Origin: Erysipelotrichaceae bacterium
GTDB taxonomy: Bacteria > Bacillota_I > Bacilli_A > Erysipelotrichales > Erysipelotrichaceae
DNA: 64,000 bases
Direction: 5' to 3'
Assembly: GCA_003543215.1 (NCBI GenBank)
Contig: DPJD01000001.1
Span: 492,860 to 556,859, forward strand
Shown piece by piece: positions 1-9,382 of this stretch (positions within the stretch are counted from its first letter, which is position 1; every line of letters starts with the position of its first letter). The notes beneath the pieces were generated by a model. The model saw only the letters and a list, made by a program, of their open reading frames with translations, was not told the DNA's origin and made no database searches. Position numbers and translations under genes: made by a program.

Positions 1-3000
1 AAACTAGTATATCAATTAAGAAACAATAATATACCACATAGAAGCTCTTTGTTTGAACTTGTTTCATCCGAAGATTTCACGAACTTTATTAATGATGCGT
101 CGATGCTTAACGCATTACATTACATACGAAAAGTTGGTAATATTGCAATCCATAATGATGAGGTTAGTCAAAAAGAAGCACTTTTTTCATTAAAGCAATT
201 GCATATATTTACTGGTGAACTTTTGGTTAAACTTGATTTGATTCAGATTTATCCATTGTTTGATGAAACATTATTAATCAAAACAAATCAAGCATACCCA
301 TCTGATCAAGATGTAGATATTGATATAAATTTAGTAAATCAAGTTAAACCAAGAATTGATAAGCACACCACACTTGGTGTTGGTGTTAACATCAGTGAGG
401 CTGAAACACGCAAGCAATACATTGATTTATACTTAAGAGAAGTTGGATGGAAAGTACTTGATAAAGATAATGTAAAACTTCCAGATAAAGCAGGAATTGA
501 AATCAAAGTACAAGGTATGCCAAATAATCAAGGTATAGGTTTTGTTGATTATGTATTATTTGGAAATGATGGGAAACCACTTGCGATTATTGAAGCAAAG
601 AAAACTAGTTTCTCTCCAATCATAGGTAAAGAACAAGCACTACTCTATGCAAAATGCATTCAAGAAGAGTATGGATATCTACCAATTGTCTATTACACAA
701 ATGGTTATCAAATATGGATCATTGATCAACTAGGATATCCATCCAGGCAAATCTTTGGATTTCACAACATTAAAGAAATTGAGTATTTAATGAAGTTACG
801 CCAAAGAGGTTCTATCAGTGATTTAAAAATTAACGAAGCTATAAGTGATAGGCCATACCAAAAAATGGCTATTACTAATGTTGCTGAGTCTTTTAATAAA
901 AAGAGAAGAAAAGCCTTACTTGTTATGGCCACAGGTACAGGTAAAACTAGAACCGCTATTTCCTTAGTTGAATTATTACAAAGGAATCGTTGGGTAAAGA
1001 ATGTACTTTTTTTAGCAGATAGAACAGCTCTAGTGACGCAAGCTAAAAGAAACTTTAATAAACTATTACCAGACTACACAATTTCAGTCTTAACAGATAA
1101 AGATAAACAGCCTGACTTAAATGCAAGACTGATTTTTTCGACATATCAAACTATGATAAATCTTATTGATGGTGATGAAAGAACTTTTGGTATTGGTCGC
1201 TTTGATTTAATTATTATTGATGAGGCACATCGTTCTATATTTAATAAATACAAAGCAATCTTTACTTATTTTGATTCACTTATCGTTGGGTTAACTGCGA
1301 CACCGAGAGATGAGATTGAACGTTCAACCTATTCGATTTTCGATTTAGAAGAAGGACTACCTACATTTCATTATGAAATGGAAGAAGCAGTTAGAGAGAA
1401 ACATTTAGTTGGTTATACAGTTTTAGATAGAACAACCAAATTCTTAAAACAAGGCGTTAAATATAGTGATCTTTCCAAAGAAGAAAAAGAAGAATATGAA
1501 AAGACGTTTCTAACCCCTGAGGGTGATTTGCCAACTGAGCTTAGTGGAGCCGACTTCTTTAAAAAAATCTATAATGATAATACAGTTGATTTAGTTTTAC
1601 AAACTCTAATGAATGAAGGGTTAAAAATTAATAGTGGTGACTTGATAGGCAAGACGATAATATTTGCATTTAACCATAATCACGCAGAACTTATTGTTAA
1701 GAGATTTGAAAAACTATATCCAGAGCTTGGACCTGAGTATTGCAAACTAGTTGATAATTATGTTACATATGCCCAAAATATTATAGATAACTTCAGTATT
1801 AGAGGTAAACTGCCACAAATCGCAGTTTCAGTAGATATGCTTGATACTGGTATTGATGTACCAGATATCTTAAACTTAGTCTTTTTTAAACGAATATACT
1901 CAAAAATCAAGTTTATTCAGATGATTGGTAGAGGTACTCGTAAATCTGATAATATTTTTGGTCACTCGAAACATAAGAAAATGTTTTATATTTTTGACTT
2001 CTGTGATAATTTTAGTTTCTTTGATATGAATCCAGAAGGCAGAAAAGTTAATCAAGGATATTCAATGACGCAAAAAGTATTTCAAATGAAACTTGATTTG
2101 CTGTTTGAACTTCAAAAACTTGAACATCAGTCGAATGATTTTCATAAAGCATATTATGAAAACATAAGATTAGAACTGTATCAAACTGTCATAAGTCTTA
2201 ATAGAGATCGAATTCTCGTAAGAGAAAACATGCCAATAGTCGATAAGTATTCTGTCGAAAGTAAATGGACATTTTTATCAAAGTTTGACATTCAAGAAGT
2301 GAAAAACAATCTAACACTACTTATTGATAGTGATAAAGATTTAGAATCAGCTAAAGCTTTTGATTTAAAAGTCTTTTATATTATGCTTTCTCTCATTTCA
2401 GAAGAAGTGGTTGCAAAGAGGGCAATTGGACAAGTAGTTCAGATTTCACAAGCATTGCTTGAAAGATTAAGTATTCCACAAGTTGCTGAAAAGAAAGATC
2501 TGTTATTAGAAGTTTTAACTCAAACCTATTGGAATAAGGTTAATGTACAATCACTTGAGCATTTAAGAAATGAATTAAGATACTTAATTCAATACATTAC
2601 AGATGAAGTAGGTATATACTCAACGGATTTTAAAGATGATCTAATCGATCAAGGTAAAAAGTACATTAATATCAAAGATTTCAAAACATATGAAGAAAAA
2701 GTTATAGATTATCTACTTTCAAATGAAATTAATGAAACTATTATAAAAATAAAGATGTTAGATAAGATAACTTTTGACGATCTTAAAGAACTTGAGCGCA
2801 TCTTATGGCAAGAATTAGGTACCAAAGTTGATTATTATAACGTAACTAAAGAAGGGAATCTTGCAGTATTCATCCGGAGTATTGTTGGAATCGAACAAGA
2901 AGCAATTAATAAAAAGTTTAGTAAATATTTAAACACAAATGTTTTGTCAGCAAAACAGCAAGAATTTGTCAAGAGTATCATTAGTTATGTTCAGCAAAAC

Positions 3001-3135
3001 GGTGATATAACTAAACAAGATTTGGTTGATAAATCACCATTTAGTGATTTTGATGTTGTGGGTTTATTTGATGATAAAATTGATGTTTTAGTAAGGGTTA
3101 TAGATAATCTACATGAGAGTATTCTGGTGGCATAA
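1..3135 (+). CDS. hsdR: Type I restriction enzyme R subunit (HsdR), 5' end outside the window
   Basis: ATP-dependent translocase/endonuclease subunit of a type I restriction-modification complex. The reading frame is open from base 1, so the true start lies upstream; the TTG at 49 is only the first possible internal start. In the visible part, in order: a DUF4145-like N-terminal segment, a restriction nuclease core with GFVDYVLF and IIEAKK (about residue 200), Walker A ATGTGKT (about 310), DEAH box IIIDEAHRS (about 405), LTATP motif (about 431), a second RecA lobe with MIGRGTRKS, and a long helical C-terminus expected to contact HsdM/HsdS. The visible length of over 1040 residues is normal for HsdR. 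The hsdM and hsdS genes are not downstream, so they would have to be upstream or unlinked. It opens a defence gene cluster. Family call is firm; activity depends on unseen subunits. Confidence 0.95.
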   Translation, partial: KLVYQLRNNNIPHRSSLFELVSSEDFTNFINDASMLNALHYIRKVGNIAIHNDEVSQKEALFSLKQLHIFTGELLVKLDLIQIYPLFDETLLIKTNQAYPSDQDVDIDINLVNQVKPRIDKHTTLGVGVNISEAETRKQYIDLYLREVGWKVLDKDNVKLPDKAGIEIKVQGMPNNQGIGFVDYVLFGNDGKPLAIIEAKKTSFSPIIGKEQALLYAKCIQEEYGYLPIVYYTNGYQIWIIDQLGYPSRQIFGFHNIKEIEYLMKLRQRGSISDLKINEAISDRPYQKMAITNVAESFNKKRRKALLVMATGTGKTRTAISLVELLQRNRWVKNVLFLADRTALVTQAKRNFNKLLPDYTISVLTDKDKQPDLNARLIFSTYQTMINLIDGDERTFGIGRFDLIIIDEAHRSIFNKYKAIFTYFDSLIVGLTATPRDEIERSTYSIFDLEEGLPTFHYEMEEAVREKHLVGYTVLDRTTKFLKQGVKYSDLSKEEKEEYEKTFLTPEGDLPTELSGADFFKKIYNDNTVDLVLQTLMNEGLKINSGDLIGKTIIFAFNHNHAELIVKRFEKLYPELGPEYCKLVDNYVTYAQNIIDNFSIRGKLPQIAVSVDMLDTGIDVPDILNLVFFKRIYSKIKFIQMIGRGTRKSDNIFGHSKHKKMFYIFDFCDNFSFFDMNPEGRKVNQGYSMTQKVFQMKLDLLFELQKLEHQSNDFHKAYYENIRLELYQTVISLNRDRILVRENMPIVDKYSVESKWTFLSKFDIQEVKNNLTLLIDSDKDLESAKAFDLKVFYIMLSLISEEVVAKRAIGQVVQISQALLERLSIPQVAEKKDLLLEVLTQTYWNKVNVQSLEHLRNELRYLIQYITDEVGIYSTDFKDDLIDQGKKYINIKDFKTYEEKVIDYLLSNEINETIIKIKMLDKITFDDLKELERILWQELGTKVDYYNVTKEGNLAVFIRSIVGIEQEAINKKFSKYLNTNVLSAKQQEFVKSIISYVQQNGDITKQDLVDKSPFSDFDVVGLFDDKIDVLVRVIDNLHESILVA

Positions 3136-3573
3136 TTTTTAATCTAATTAGTTAATCATTATCTTTATAATTATTATTAGTAATATTACGTAATCTGATT
3201 ATAAAAAAAAGAATCAATAAATTTGAGATAAGAATGAGTTTAGTTACTTAATTTGTAAGAAAAAGCAAATAATGATGATAGTTAATATGGAATTATAAAT
3301 CAAGTTAATAGAAGTGAGTAAAGTTATTTGGTACAAATGTTGTAAAGGACAAAGTAAGTTGATAATTCTACATATCTTAAAGATAGTCTGTATTATACAT
3401 AATATTACTATTAGATAATCGATATAAAGGTTCAAATATAAGTTCACAAATTAATGTGTTCAGAGGGGTTGTTATAGATTAAAACTAATTAAATGGAATT
3501 AAATTCGAAACCAGATAGAATTTTGAATCATATAATTAGAAGATAATCAAATAACAATAGTTAAAAGGGGATT
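3136..3573. other. Intergenic region without recognised gene
   Basis: About 440 bp of very AT-rich DNA between hsdR and the zinc-hook ATPase gene. The only reading frames are short, low-complexity and without Shine-Dalgarno sites. I see no clear terminator hairpin after hsdR. A ribosome-binding site (AAAAGGGGA) sits just before the next gene at 3574. It probably holds that gene's promoter, which I could not place. Confidence 0.5.
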
Positions 3574-5766
3574 ATGGAAATTGAATTTAAACATCCAGAA
3601 ACAGGATCATCATACAAAATAGATACTGATAAGAAGTTTATTATTATCTATGGGAAAAATGGCAGTGGGAAGACTACATTGTCAAGAAGTCTTTATTTTG
3701 ATAAAGGACTCGTTTTTAATGAAGATTTTGTAAATTCAAATATATATACGGTTTCTGAAAGTGGAGCTACACTTTCACCTGAAAATAAGAAGAATTTTTC
3801 AAAATTATGGATAGGAGAAGACATTGTTTCACAGAGTAAAATAGTAGAAGAATTGAATGTAGTAGTTACTGAAAATACTCATCTGAAAGAAGTCACTGTA
3901 CAAAATCTCAAGCTTGAATTAAGTAAAACAATTGGACAGAATGAGGTTGATTTAAATCAGTTCATAATTAATGACTTTACTTGTGTTGAGATAGACTTAG
4001 AGAAAAATAGTAATAAATTCAAATGTTTAAATTATAAAGATACTTCCATTATTGACGATTCTAGTTTAAACAAAGAGATTATAGCAATAAAAAATAACGG
4101 AATATTAAATCTTCTTCATTCGAAAATATCAAAGAATATTTATCTAAAAGAACTATTTGTAAATGGAAATCATTTAATAATTACTAATGAGATAAATGCA
4201 AAAATAAGAAATCTTAAAGAATATGAAGAAAAATTGAAACTGATTGAATTAATCCTGTCTGGGAAAAGCATAACACATGAACTATCTACAATGATTGGAC
4301 AGTGGCTTAGTGTACATGAATCAAGAACAAGTTGCCTTTTTTGCGGGAATAATGATATAAGCGAAGCTAAAGCCGAATGGAAAGACATATTTGATTCAGA
4401 AGCTAAGATACTAAAACAAAAGTTAATTGATATTTTTGAAGGACTCATTAGAGATATTGAAGCAATTTTGGCAGACAAAAATGAGTTTAATAAAGTTATA
4501 GCTAAAACGATCAATGAGTTAGAAAATTTAAAAGAAAAGTTAGTAGTAAAAAAGGGTGAGATTGAAAGTAATAACTTTAGTAATTTTAACCTTGATCCAA
4601 TTGAATCCTCCATAGAACTTGTAAGTATTGATCAAAAAATAAATCATGTTTCCAATTATATTGTGAATAAGCACATTGACAAACTTACCTTCTTTACTTC
4701 TAATGAATCAGCTCTTAGAAAAAAAAGAGAAAGTGAGAAGATTCATCTTTCGACATTGATGGATGAAAATGGTAAAAAATATTCCGATGGAATCAATGAG
4801 GTGTTAGGTAGATTGGGTTTAGATAAAGCAATCGACTTTAATGTAAACAGACGTACAAATCCATTTACATATGAATTTACACTTTTAAATAATAGAGAGT
4901 TGAAAACATTGAGTGATGGGCAAAAACACAAATTAGCTTTAGCGATGTTCTTATATTCACTAAAAGGAAAAGATTATAAAGATAAATCAATTGTTATTGA
5001 CGACCCGGTCGTTTCATTAGATGTTCTAAGTTATCATCAAGTTAAGGCTTATTTAATAAATGATTTAATATCTACTTTTCATAATAATGGTAATGTTAGT
5101 TTGATCTTACTCACACATAATATCAACTTTCTATACATTCAATTGTCTAATATATTTGAGAATGTACACATGAGAGAATTAACTGAAGTTTATCGACTAG
5201 GAACTGGGAATCTTTCTAAGGTCGAATTAGATATCTTTAGAACAGATGATATTACATTATTCAAAACGACGCTTAAAGAGATTAGTGGTGTCTATGGTAT
5301 CAAATTACTATCTAATATGATTCTAAAAACATTTAGGATAATGATAGATTTGAGATTAAGATTTCGCGGAGTTATGACGGATGAAGTGGGTATCTCATAT
5401 TTAGATATTACTAATTCCGAGAAAGCAAAACTTACAAAGAATCATGGTTTTTTATGTGAGTATTTTAAAGAAGGAAATGAAGTAAGCAATGAAAAAATAA
5501 TCGAAGGATTTCGAGTATTAAAAGATACTTCTCAAATTATTGGTTTTGGAGAATTAATAAGTGATATGGAAATGGAGAGTATTGTTCACTTAATAAATGA
5601 TAACGTTGTAGATAACAATACTGACAAACCTTGTTTTGATATACTAAGGCAGTTAGATTATTTTTTAAAAACTTCTGATAATGAACAACTGAAAAAGTAT
5701 ATTAGACACCCAAAAAATACATTTACAAAGAACATGGTTACTTTAAGTCTTAATAACGATATATAA
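3574..5766 (+). CDS. AAA_13-type ABC ATPase with zinc hook, RloC-like; candidate anticodon nuclease
   Basis: The 730-residue protein has an ABC/SMC-type ATPase head split by a coiled coil. Walker A is GKNGSGKT at residues 27-34. A single CxxC (CLFC, residues 254-257) sits mid coiled coil like a Rad50/RloC zinc hook. The signature LSDGQ is near 446, Walker B IVIDDPVVSLD near 473 and the H-loop LTHN near 513. The segment VFNEDFVNSN after Walker A is typical of the AAA_13 family, which includes the anticodon nucleases PrrC and RloC. About 215 residues follow the ATPase, where RloC carries its nuclease. PrrC/RloC genes often lie beside type I restriction genes, as here. I could not recognise the Arg-Glu-His nuclease triad: the nearest match reads FRIMIDLRLRF. 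The effector activity is therefore inference. Start: ATG after AAAAGGGGA. Confidence 0.75.
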   Translation: MEIEFKHPETGSSYKIDTDKKFIIIYGKNGSGKTTLSRSLYFDKGLVFNEDFVNSNIYTVSESGATLSPENKKNFSKLWIGEDIVSQSKIVEELNVVVTENTHLKEVTVQNLKLELSKTIGQNEVDLNQFIINDFTCVEIDLEKNSNKFKCLNYKDTSIIDDSSLNKEIIAIKNNGILNLLHSKISKNIYLKELFVNGNHLIITNEINAKIRNLKEYEEKLKLIELILSGKSITHELSTMIGQWLSVHESRTSCLFCGNNDISEAKAEWKDIFDSEAKILKQKLIDIFEGLIRDIEAILADKNEFNKVIAKTINELENLKEKLVVKKGEIESNNFSNFNLDPIESSIELVSIDQKINHVSNYIVNKHIDKLTFFTSNESALRKKRESEKIHLSTLMDENGKKYSDGINEVLGRLGLDKAIDFNVNRRTNPFTYEFTLLNNRELKTLSDGQKHKLALAMFLYSLKGKDYKDKSIVIDDPVVSLDVLSYHQVKAYLINDLISTFHNNGNVSLILLTHNINFLYIQLSNIFENVHMRELTEVYRLGTGNLSKVELDIFRTDDITLFKTTLKEISGVYGIKLLSNMILKTFRIMIDLRLRFRGVMTDEVGISYLDITNSEKAKLTKNHGFLCEYFKEGNEVSNEKIIEGFRVLKDTSQIIGFGELISDMEMESIVHLINDNVVDNNTDKPCFDILRQLDYFLKTSDNEQLKKYIRHPKNTFTKNMVTLSLNNDI

Positions 5767-5931
5767 GCAATAACATTATAAGAATCTTGAGTAATTAGTG
5801 TTAAGTAAATAATTTAATATATTTTACTTTTTCAAAGCTAATATAATGATTTTACTAATAAAACACTTAAAAATTGGATTTCATTACTAAAATCAAATTT
5901 ATATAATAACTAAATATTCTGAAAGGAAATC
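5767..5931. promoter_or_regulatory. Spacer upstream of the SIR2 gene
   Basis: A 165-bp AT-rich gap. It contains the strong ribosome-binding site GAAAGGAA seven to eight bases before the ATG at 5932. No convincing terminator or -35/-10 pair was identified. Confidence 0.3.
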
Positions 5932-6948
5932 ATGAGATCACATACTGTTATATTAGGTGCAGGAGCAACAATTGCGGCAATACCAAATGGAGATAGAAAT
6001 GGTAAATATTCATCTGTAATGAATGGTTTGTTTGAGAATCTAGGTTTATCGAGCTTATTGGATGGAATTGATTTGAATACAAAAAGCAGAAACATAGAGG
6101 ATATATATTCAGAGTTGAGTACAAAACATGAATATAAAGATGTAGTACAACAACTAGAAAAGCATTTGTATGATTATTTTGCTTCACTTGAACTTCCGGA
6201 AGAGCCTACTATTTATGATTTACTTATACTGAGTTTAACAAAGAATGATGTAATTGCAACATTTAATTGGGATCCACTTTTAATACAAGCATATGTTAGA
6301 TGTCACGAAATCACTGACAATCTACCACATGTTTTTTGCTTACATGGTAATGTAGCAGTTGGATACTGTAATGCTCACAAAGAATTTGGTGTTAATGATA
6401 CAGTCTGCCCTGAATGTGGTGATAAATTAAGACCTCTTAACTTGCTATATCCGATTGCAAATAAAGAATATAACTCTAATGATTATATAAAAGGATGTTG
6501 GGAAGCTACTCAATATATACTTGAGAATTCTTACATGCTTACAATTTTTGGTTATAGTGCTCCAAAAAGTGATATTGCAGCGATGAATTTGCTAAGAAAT
6601 GCATGGGGAAGTCCATACTCACGACAGTTAGAAGAAGTTTCAATTATTGATATTTTAGAAGAAGATGAAGTTACAATGAAGTGGTCAGATTTTATTTATT
6701 CGCATCATTATAGGTATAGTAAGGATTTTTTTAGTTCATATTTAGGGATGTTTCCAAGAAGGTCTTGTGAAACTGTATTTGCTACAAAGCAATTGAATTT
6801 TCCGCCTGAAAGCAATATGGGGTTTAGAGACGGTATGACTTGGTGCGAAATAGAAGAATTCTTAAATGATATTCTATTCGAAGAAACTCAAACAATTGAT
6901 GGCAAGAACTATCCCTTATATTATGTAAAAAAAAATAGGAATAAATAA
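5932..6948 (+). CDS. SIR2-like domain protein, probable defence NADase
   Basis: A 338-residue protein with a sirtuin-like Rossmann fold. Visible motifs are the NAD-binding GAGAT at residues 9-13, TFNWD near 110 (the place of the sirtuin TxN(Y/W)D motif), LHGN with the putative catalytic His at 138, and IFGYSAPKSD near 205 (the GxS motif). C146 and the pair C159/C162 could form part of a zinc site. In defence systems SIR2 domains commonly deplete NAD+ on phage infection; that role here rests on family knowledge and on the restriction/ATPase neighbours. It is a stand-alone SIR2 protein with no obvious fused sensor, although the last 120 residues are unassigned. The ATG is chosen from its ribosome-binding site AAAGGAAATC. 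Deacetylase activity cannot be excluded. Confidence 0.8.
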   Translation: MRSHTVILGAGATIAAIPNGDRNGKYSSVMNGLFENLGLSSLLDGIDLNTKSRNIEDIYSELSTKHEYKDVVQQLEKHLYDYFASLELPEEPTIYDLLILSLTKNDVIATFNWDPLLIQAYVRCHEITDNLPHVFCLHGNVAVGYCNAHKEFGVNDTVCPECGDKLRPLNLLYPIANKEYNSNDYIKGCWEATQYILENSYMLTIFGYSAPKSDIAAMNLLRNAWGSPYSRQLEEVSIIDILEEDEVTMKWSDFIYSHHYRYSKDFFSSYLGMFPRRSCETVFATKQLNFPPESNMGFRDGMTWCEIEEFLNDILFEETQTIDGKNYPLYYVKKNRNK

Positions 6949-7127
6949 TATAAATTAAGTGAGTGAAGTAGACGAGTAACAGGGATTTAATCATAAGAAT
7001 AATTATCTAGTTGCACATAAAACTTTAAACAATAAGATCTTTTTTAAATTTCATTAATAGCTTTTAAGGATGTTTTATATTAAGTGATATAACTCTAATA
7101 CTAAATTATACTGAAATAGGGGGTAGT

Positions 7128-8660
7128 ATGTTCAAAAGGTATGAGCAAATTTATTCTAGATATAATGGAATTAATGTTTTAGACTATTTTGAAATAAGCT
7201 ATAAAACTGTATTACATTTACTTAATGATAATTCATTAAACGAGTTTAATTTTGAGTCGAGAGTTGATGAGATTGTAAGTATGGAAATCCAAGATAAATA
7301 CTTTGAGTTTGAAGAACTAAGCTCATTAATGAGCTTTCCTCAACCCAATTCATTTATGATTAATTTGATGACTTTTTTAACTATAATTGAAGCAATTAAC
7401 GATTCATTTTTTATTAAAATCAACATAACTCGAGAAACAATTAGTAGAATAGCTATTGCGACATTATTGTATCTACTTAGTTTACAAACATTTAAGTACG
7501 GTGAAATTTTAATCCCTAAAAAATCAAAAGAGAATCTATTCAAAAATACTAATTTCTTGATTGGAATAGAAGAAATAAAGAAAATTTACTTTGAAGTCTC
7601 AAATGAACAGTTTATTGTTTTTTTAGAATTATTTTCGAATAATCTTAACGAGAATATAGAAAAATTATTAGATAAAAAAATTATACGAGTCGAAAATACA
7701 TTTTTTACGATTTCAATTAATGATTTTTTAAAATTCTTATCAATTAAAATCGAAAATATGTATAGAGAGAATGTTACAACTCAAGAATACTCTATGTATC
7801 AAAACCGGAAAGGTAAGTATTTTGAAAATCAAGTTTTCGAACTAAGCAAAATATTTTTTCCTGATATATATCAATCTGTTTATTATAATCCAAATAAAAA
7901 TAAAGTAGCTGAAATTGATGTGTTAATAAAAGATATGGAGAATCTTATTATAGTTGAATGTAAATCAGGCACTATAAATCTGGAAAATATTAACAAAGAT
8001 GAAGAAATATTAATAAAAATCAAAAATAAGCTAAAAAAGGCATATATCACACTAAAACATGCAAGTGATTATTTAGGATCACACTCAGAATTTCTATTTA
8101 AGAATAATCACAATGAAATCTTTGGGTTTAGTAAAAATTTTAAACCCATATTTATTCACATTTCTATGTATCCATTCGATTCAGTTTCTTCAAACCTTCA
8201 TACTTTGAGTTATGATTTTATAAATAATGATATTCCAATTATCTCATTATCGTTTGAACATTATTTATGTATTCTTCATGATTGTTATTTATTTAACGAA
8301 TCATTTACAGATTATCTGCAGAAACGAATGAGAATTATTAAAGATAAAGCAAATTTAATGTTAGATACAAATGAATTAGATCTATATTATCAATTAAAAC
8401 CAAGATCAAAAAAATCAATGTTGCAAGAGGCTTTGGACAATGATTATTTCGAATCTTTCAGTTCAGATGTTAAAATATTTACTTCATTTCACGATATAAG
8501 TGGTAATGAGTTCAGACCTGCTAAAAATATGATAAATAAAATTGATATATTTTTACTAGATATCTTTCTTCATAATAAATTAGGAATAAACAAAAAATAT
8601 ATTAATAGTTTTTTGAGTTGTTTCACCACAAAGAGTCAAACGAAAGAAAAAGGTTGTTGA
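7128..8660 (+). CDS. NERD/restriction-endonuclease-like protein
   Basis: A 510-residue protein not recognisable as a named family over its whole length. From about residue 228 it carries a PD-(D/E)XK-type core: a helix with KGKYFENQVFEL, then AEIDVLI (Asp) near 263 and IIVECKSG (Glu-Cys-Lys) near 275. This matches the order seen in NERD (nuclease-related) domains. The N-terminal half is helical and hydrophobic in places, and the C-terminus is unassigned. The start is set by AGGGGGT before ATG 7128. It is followed after three bases by a small membrane-protein gene, so the two are probably translated together. Position in a cluster of restriction-type genes suggests a defence nuclease, but the target is unknown. 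Confidence 0.6.
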   Translation: MFKRYEQIYSRYNGINVLDYFEISYKTVLHLLNDNSLNEFNFESRVDEIVSMEIQDKYFEFEELSSLMSFPQPNSFMINLMTFLTIIEAINDSFFIKINITRETISRIAIATLLYLLSLQTFKYGEILIPKKSKENLFKNTNFLIGIEEIKKIYFEVSNEQFIVFLELFSNNLNENIEKLLDKKIIRVENTFFTISINDFLKFLSIKIENMYRENVTTQEYSMYQNRKGKYFENQVFELSKIFFPDIYQSVYYNPNKNKVAEIDVLIKDMENLIIVECKSGTINLENINKDEEILIKIKNKLKKAYITLKHASDYLGSHSEFLFKNNHNEIFGFSKNFKPIFIHISMYPFDSVSSNLHTLSYDFINNDIPIISLSFEHYLCILHDCYLFNESFTDYLQKRMRIIKDKANLMLDTNELDLYYQLKPRSKKSMLQEALDNDYFESFSSDVKIFTSFHDISGNEFRPAKNMINKIDIFLLDIFLHNKLGINKKYINSFLSCFTTKSQTKEKGC

Positions 8661-8663
8661 ATT

Positions 8664-8999
8664 ATGTTAGATAAGCGTATTATCTCAATAATCTCTATTA
8701 TTTTTATTATATTTCTTGCAACTGGGATTAAAGGTGTTTTGAATTTTTTAGATGTAGTAAAACTTGTTTTTATTACATTAGTTTCTGCGATTAATTCTTT
8801 AACAATTTCATTAATTGGAGACAGTATTTTAACGCTTCTATTTAAATCAACGATAACTTATTTTCTTGTAGGGTTAATTCTATTATTCTTTAACATTAGA
8901 CACAGAAGATTTGCCAAATATTTTGGGAAAGCAAGTTATTATTTTATTGGATATTTCATCTCAATAATTTTGAATATTATAGCTGTTTTATTCTTTTGA
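8664..8999 (+). CDS. Small integral membrane protein paired with the NERD-like gene
   Basis: A 111-residue protein made almost entirely of hydrophobic stretches: about three membrane segments (residues 7-30, 34-80 and 88-111), with a short basic loop NIRHRRFAKYFGKASYY between the last two. It begins three bases after the NERD-like gene stop, inside the same transcript by spacing. I do not recognise the family. Small membrane partners of nuclease proteins in defence loci often act as membrane effectors or anchors, but nothing in this sequence proves that. Confidence 0.6.
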   Translation: MLDKRIISIISIIFIIFLATGIKGVLNFLDVVKLVFITLVSAINSLTISLIGDSILTLLFKSTITYFLVGLILLFFNIRHRRFAKYFGKASYYFIGYFISIILNIIAVLFF

Positions 9000-9382
9000 T
9001 AATAGACCATGTAAGATTTAATAATATAATTACATAATACCAGATAATGATTTGTCTGTAGAAGATTTGAAGCTATGATTTATGATATAAAAGAATATAT
9101 ACTGGGTTATTACTCAATTAATCATAGATACATTCAAATCTTGAGAACATTTCATTTGAGATAATGATAAATAATAATTTTTCTAATTTGAAATTCTACT
9201 TAGCTGCGAATATACAATGTTTAAAGAAATATAAACAGAAGTGAAAATATGGATGCGTTTATAAAAAATGTTTAGAGATTCAAGAGAATTTGAATTAGTA
9301 TTTATGAAAGCAACTGATTTCTATATATTACAAAATTGAAAATAAAAATCTAAAAATTAATAGTAATAAAAAAGGTGCACTT
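9000..9382. other. Intergenic region without recognised gene
   Basis: About 380 bp of AT-rich DNA with stops in all frames and no recognisable terminator, RNA or repeat. A ribosome-binding site AAAAAAGGTG lies ahead of the gene at 9383. Confidence 0.45.

Noticed and set aside
4170..4613. Minus-strand frames inside the zinc-hook ATPase gene, and similar frames opposite other genes
   Set aside because: They mirror codon patterns of the real plus-strand genes and have no start signals of their own.
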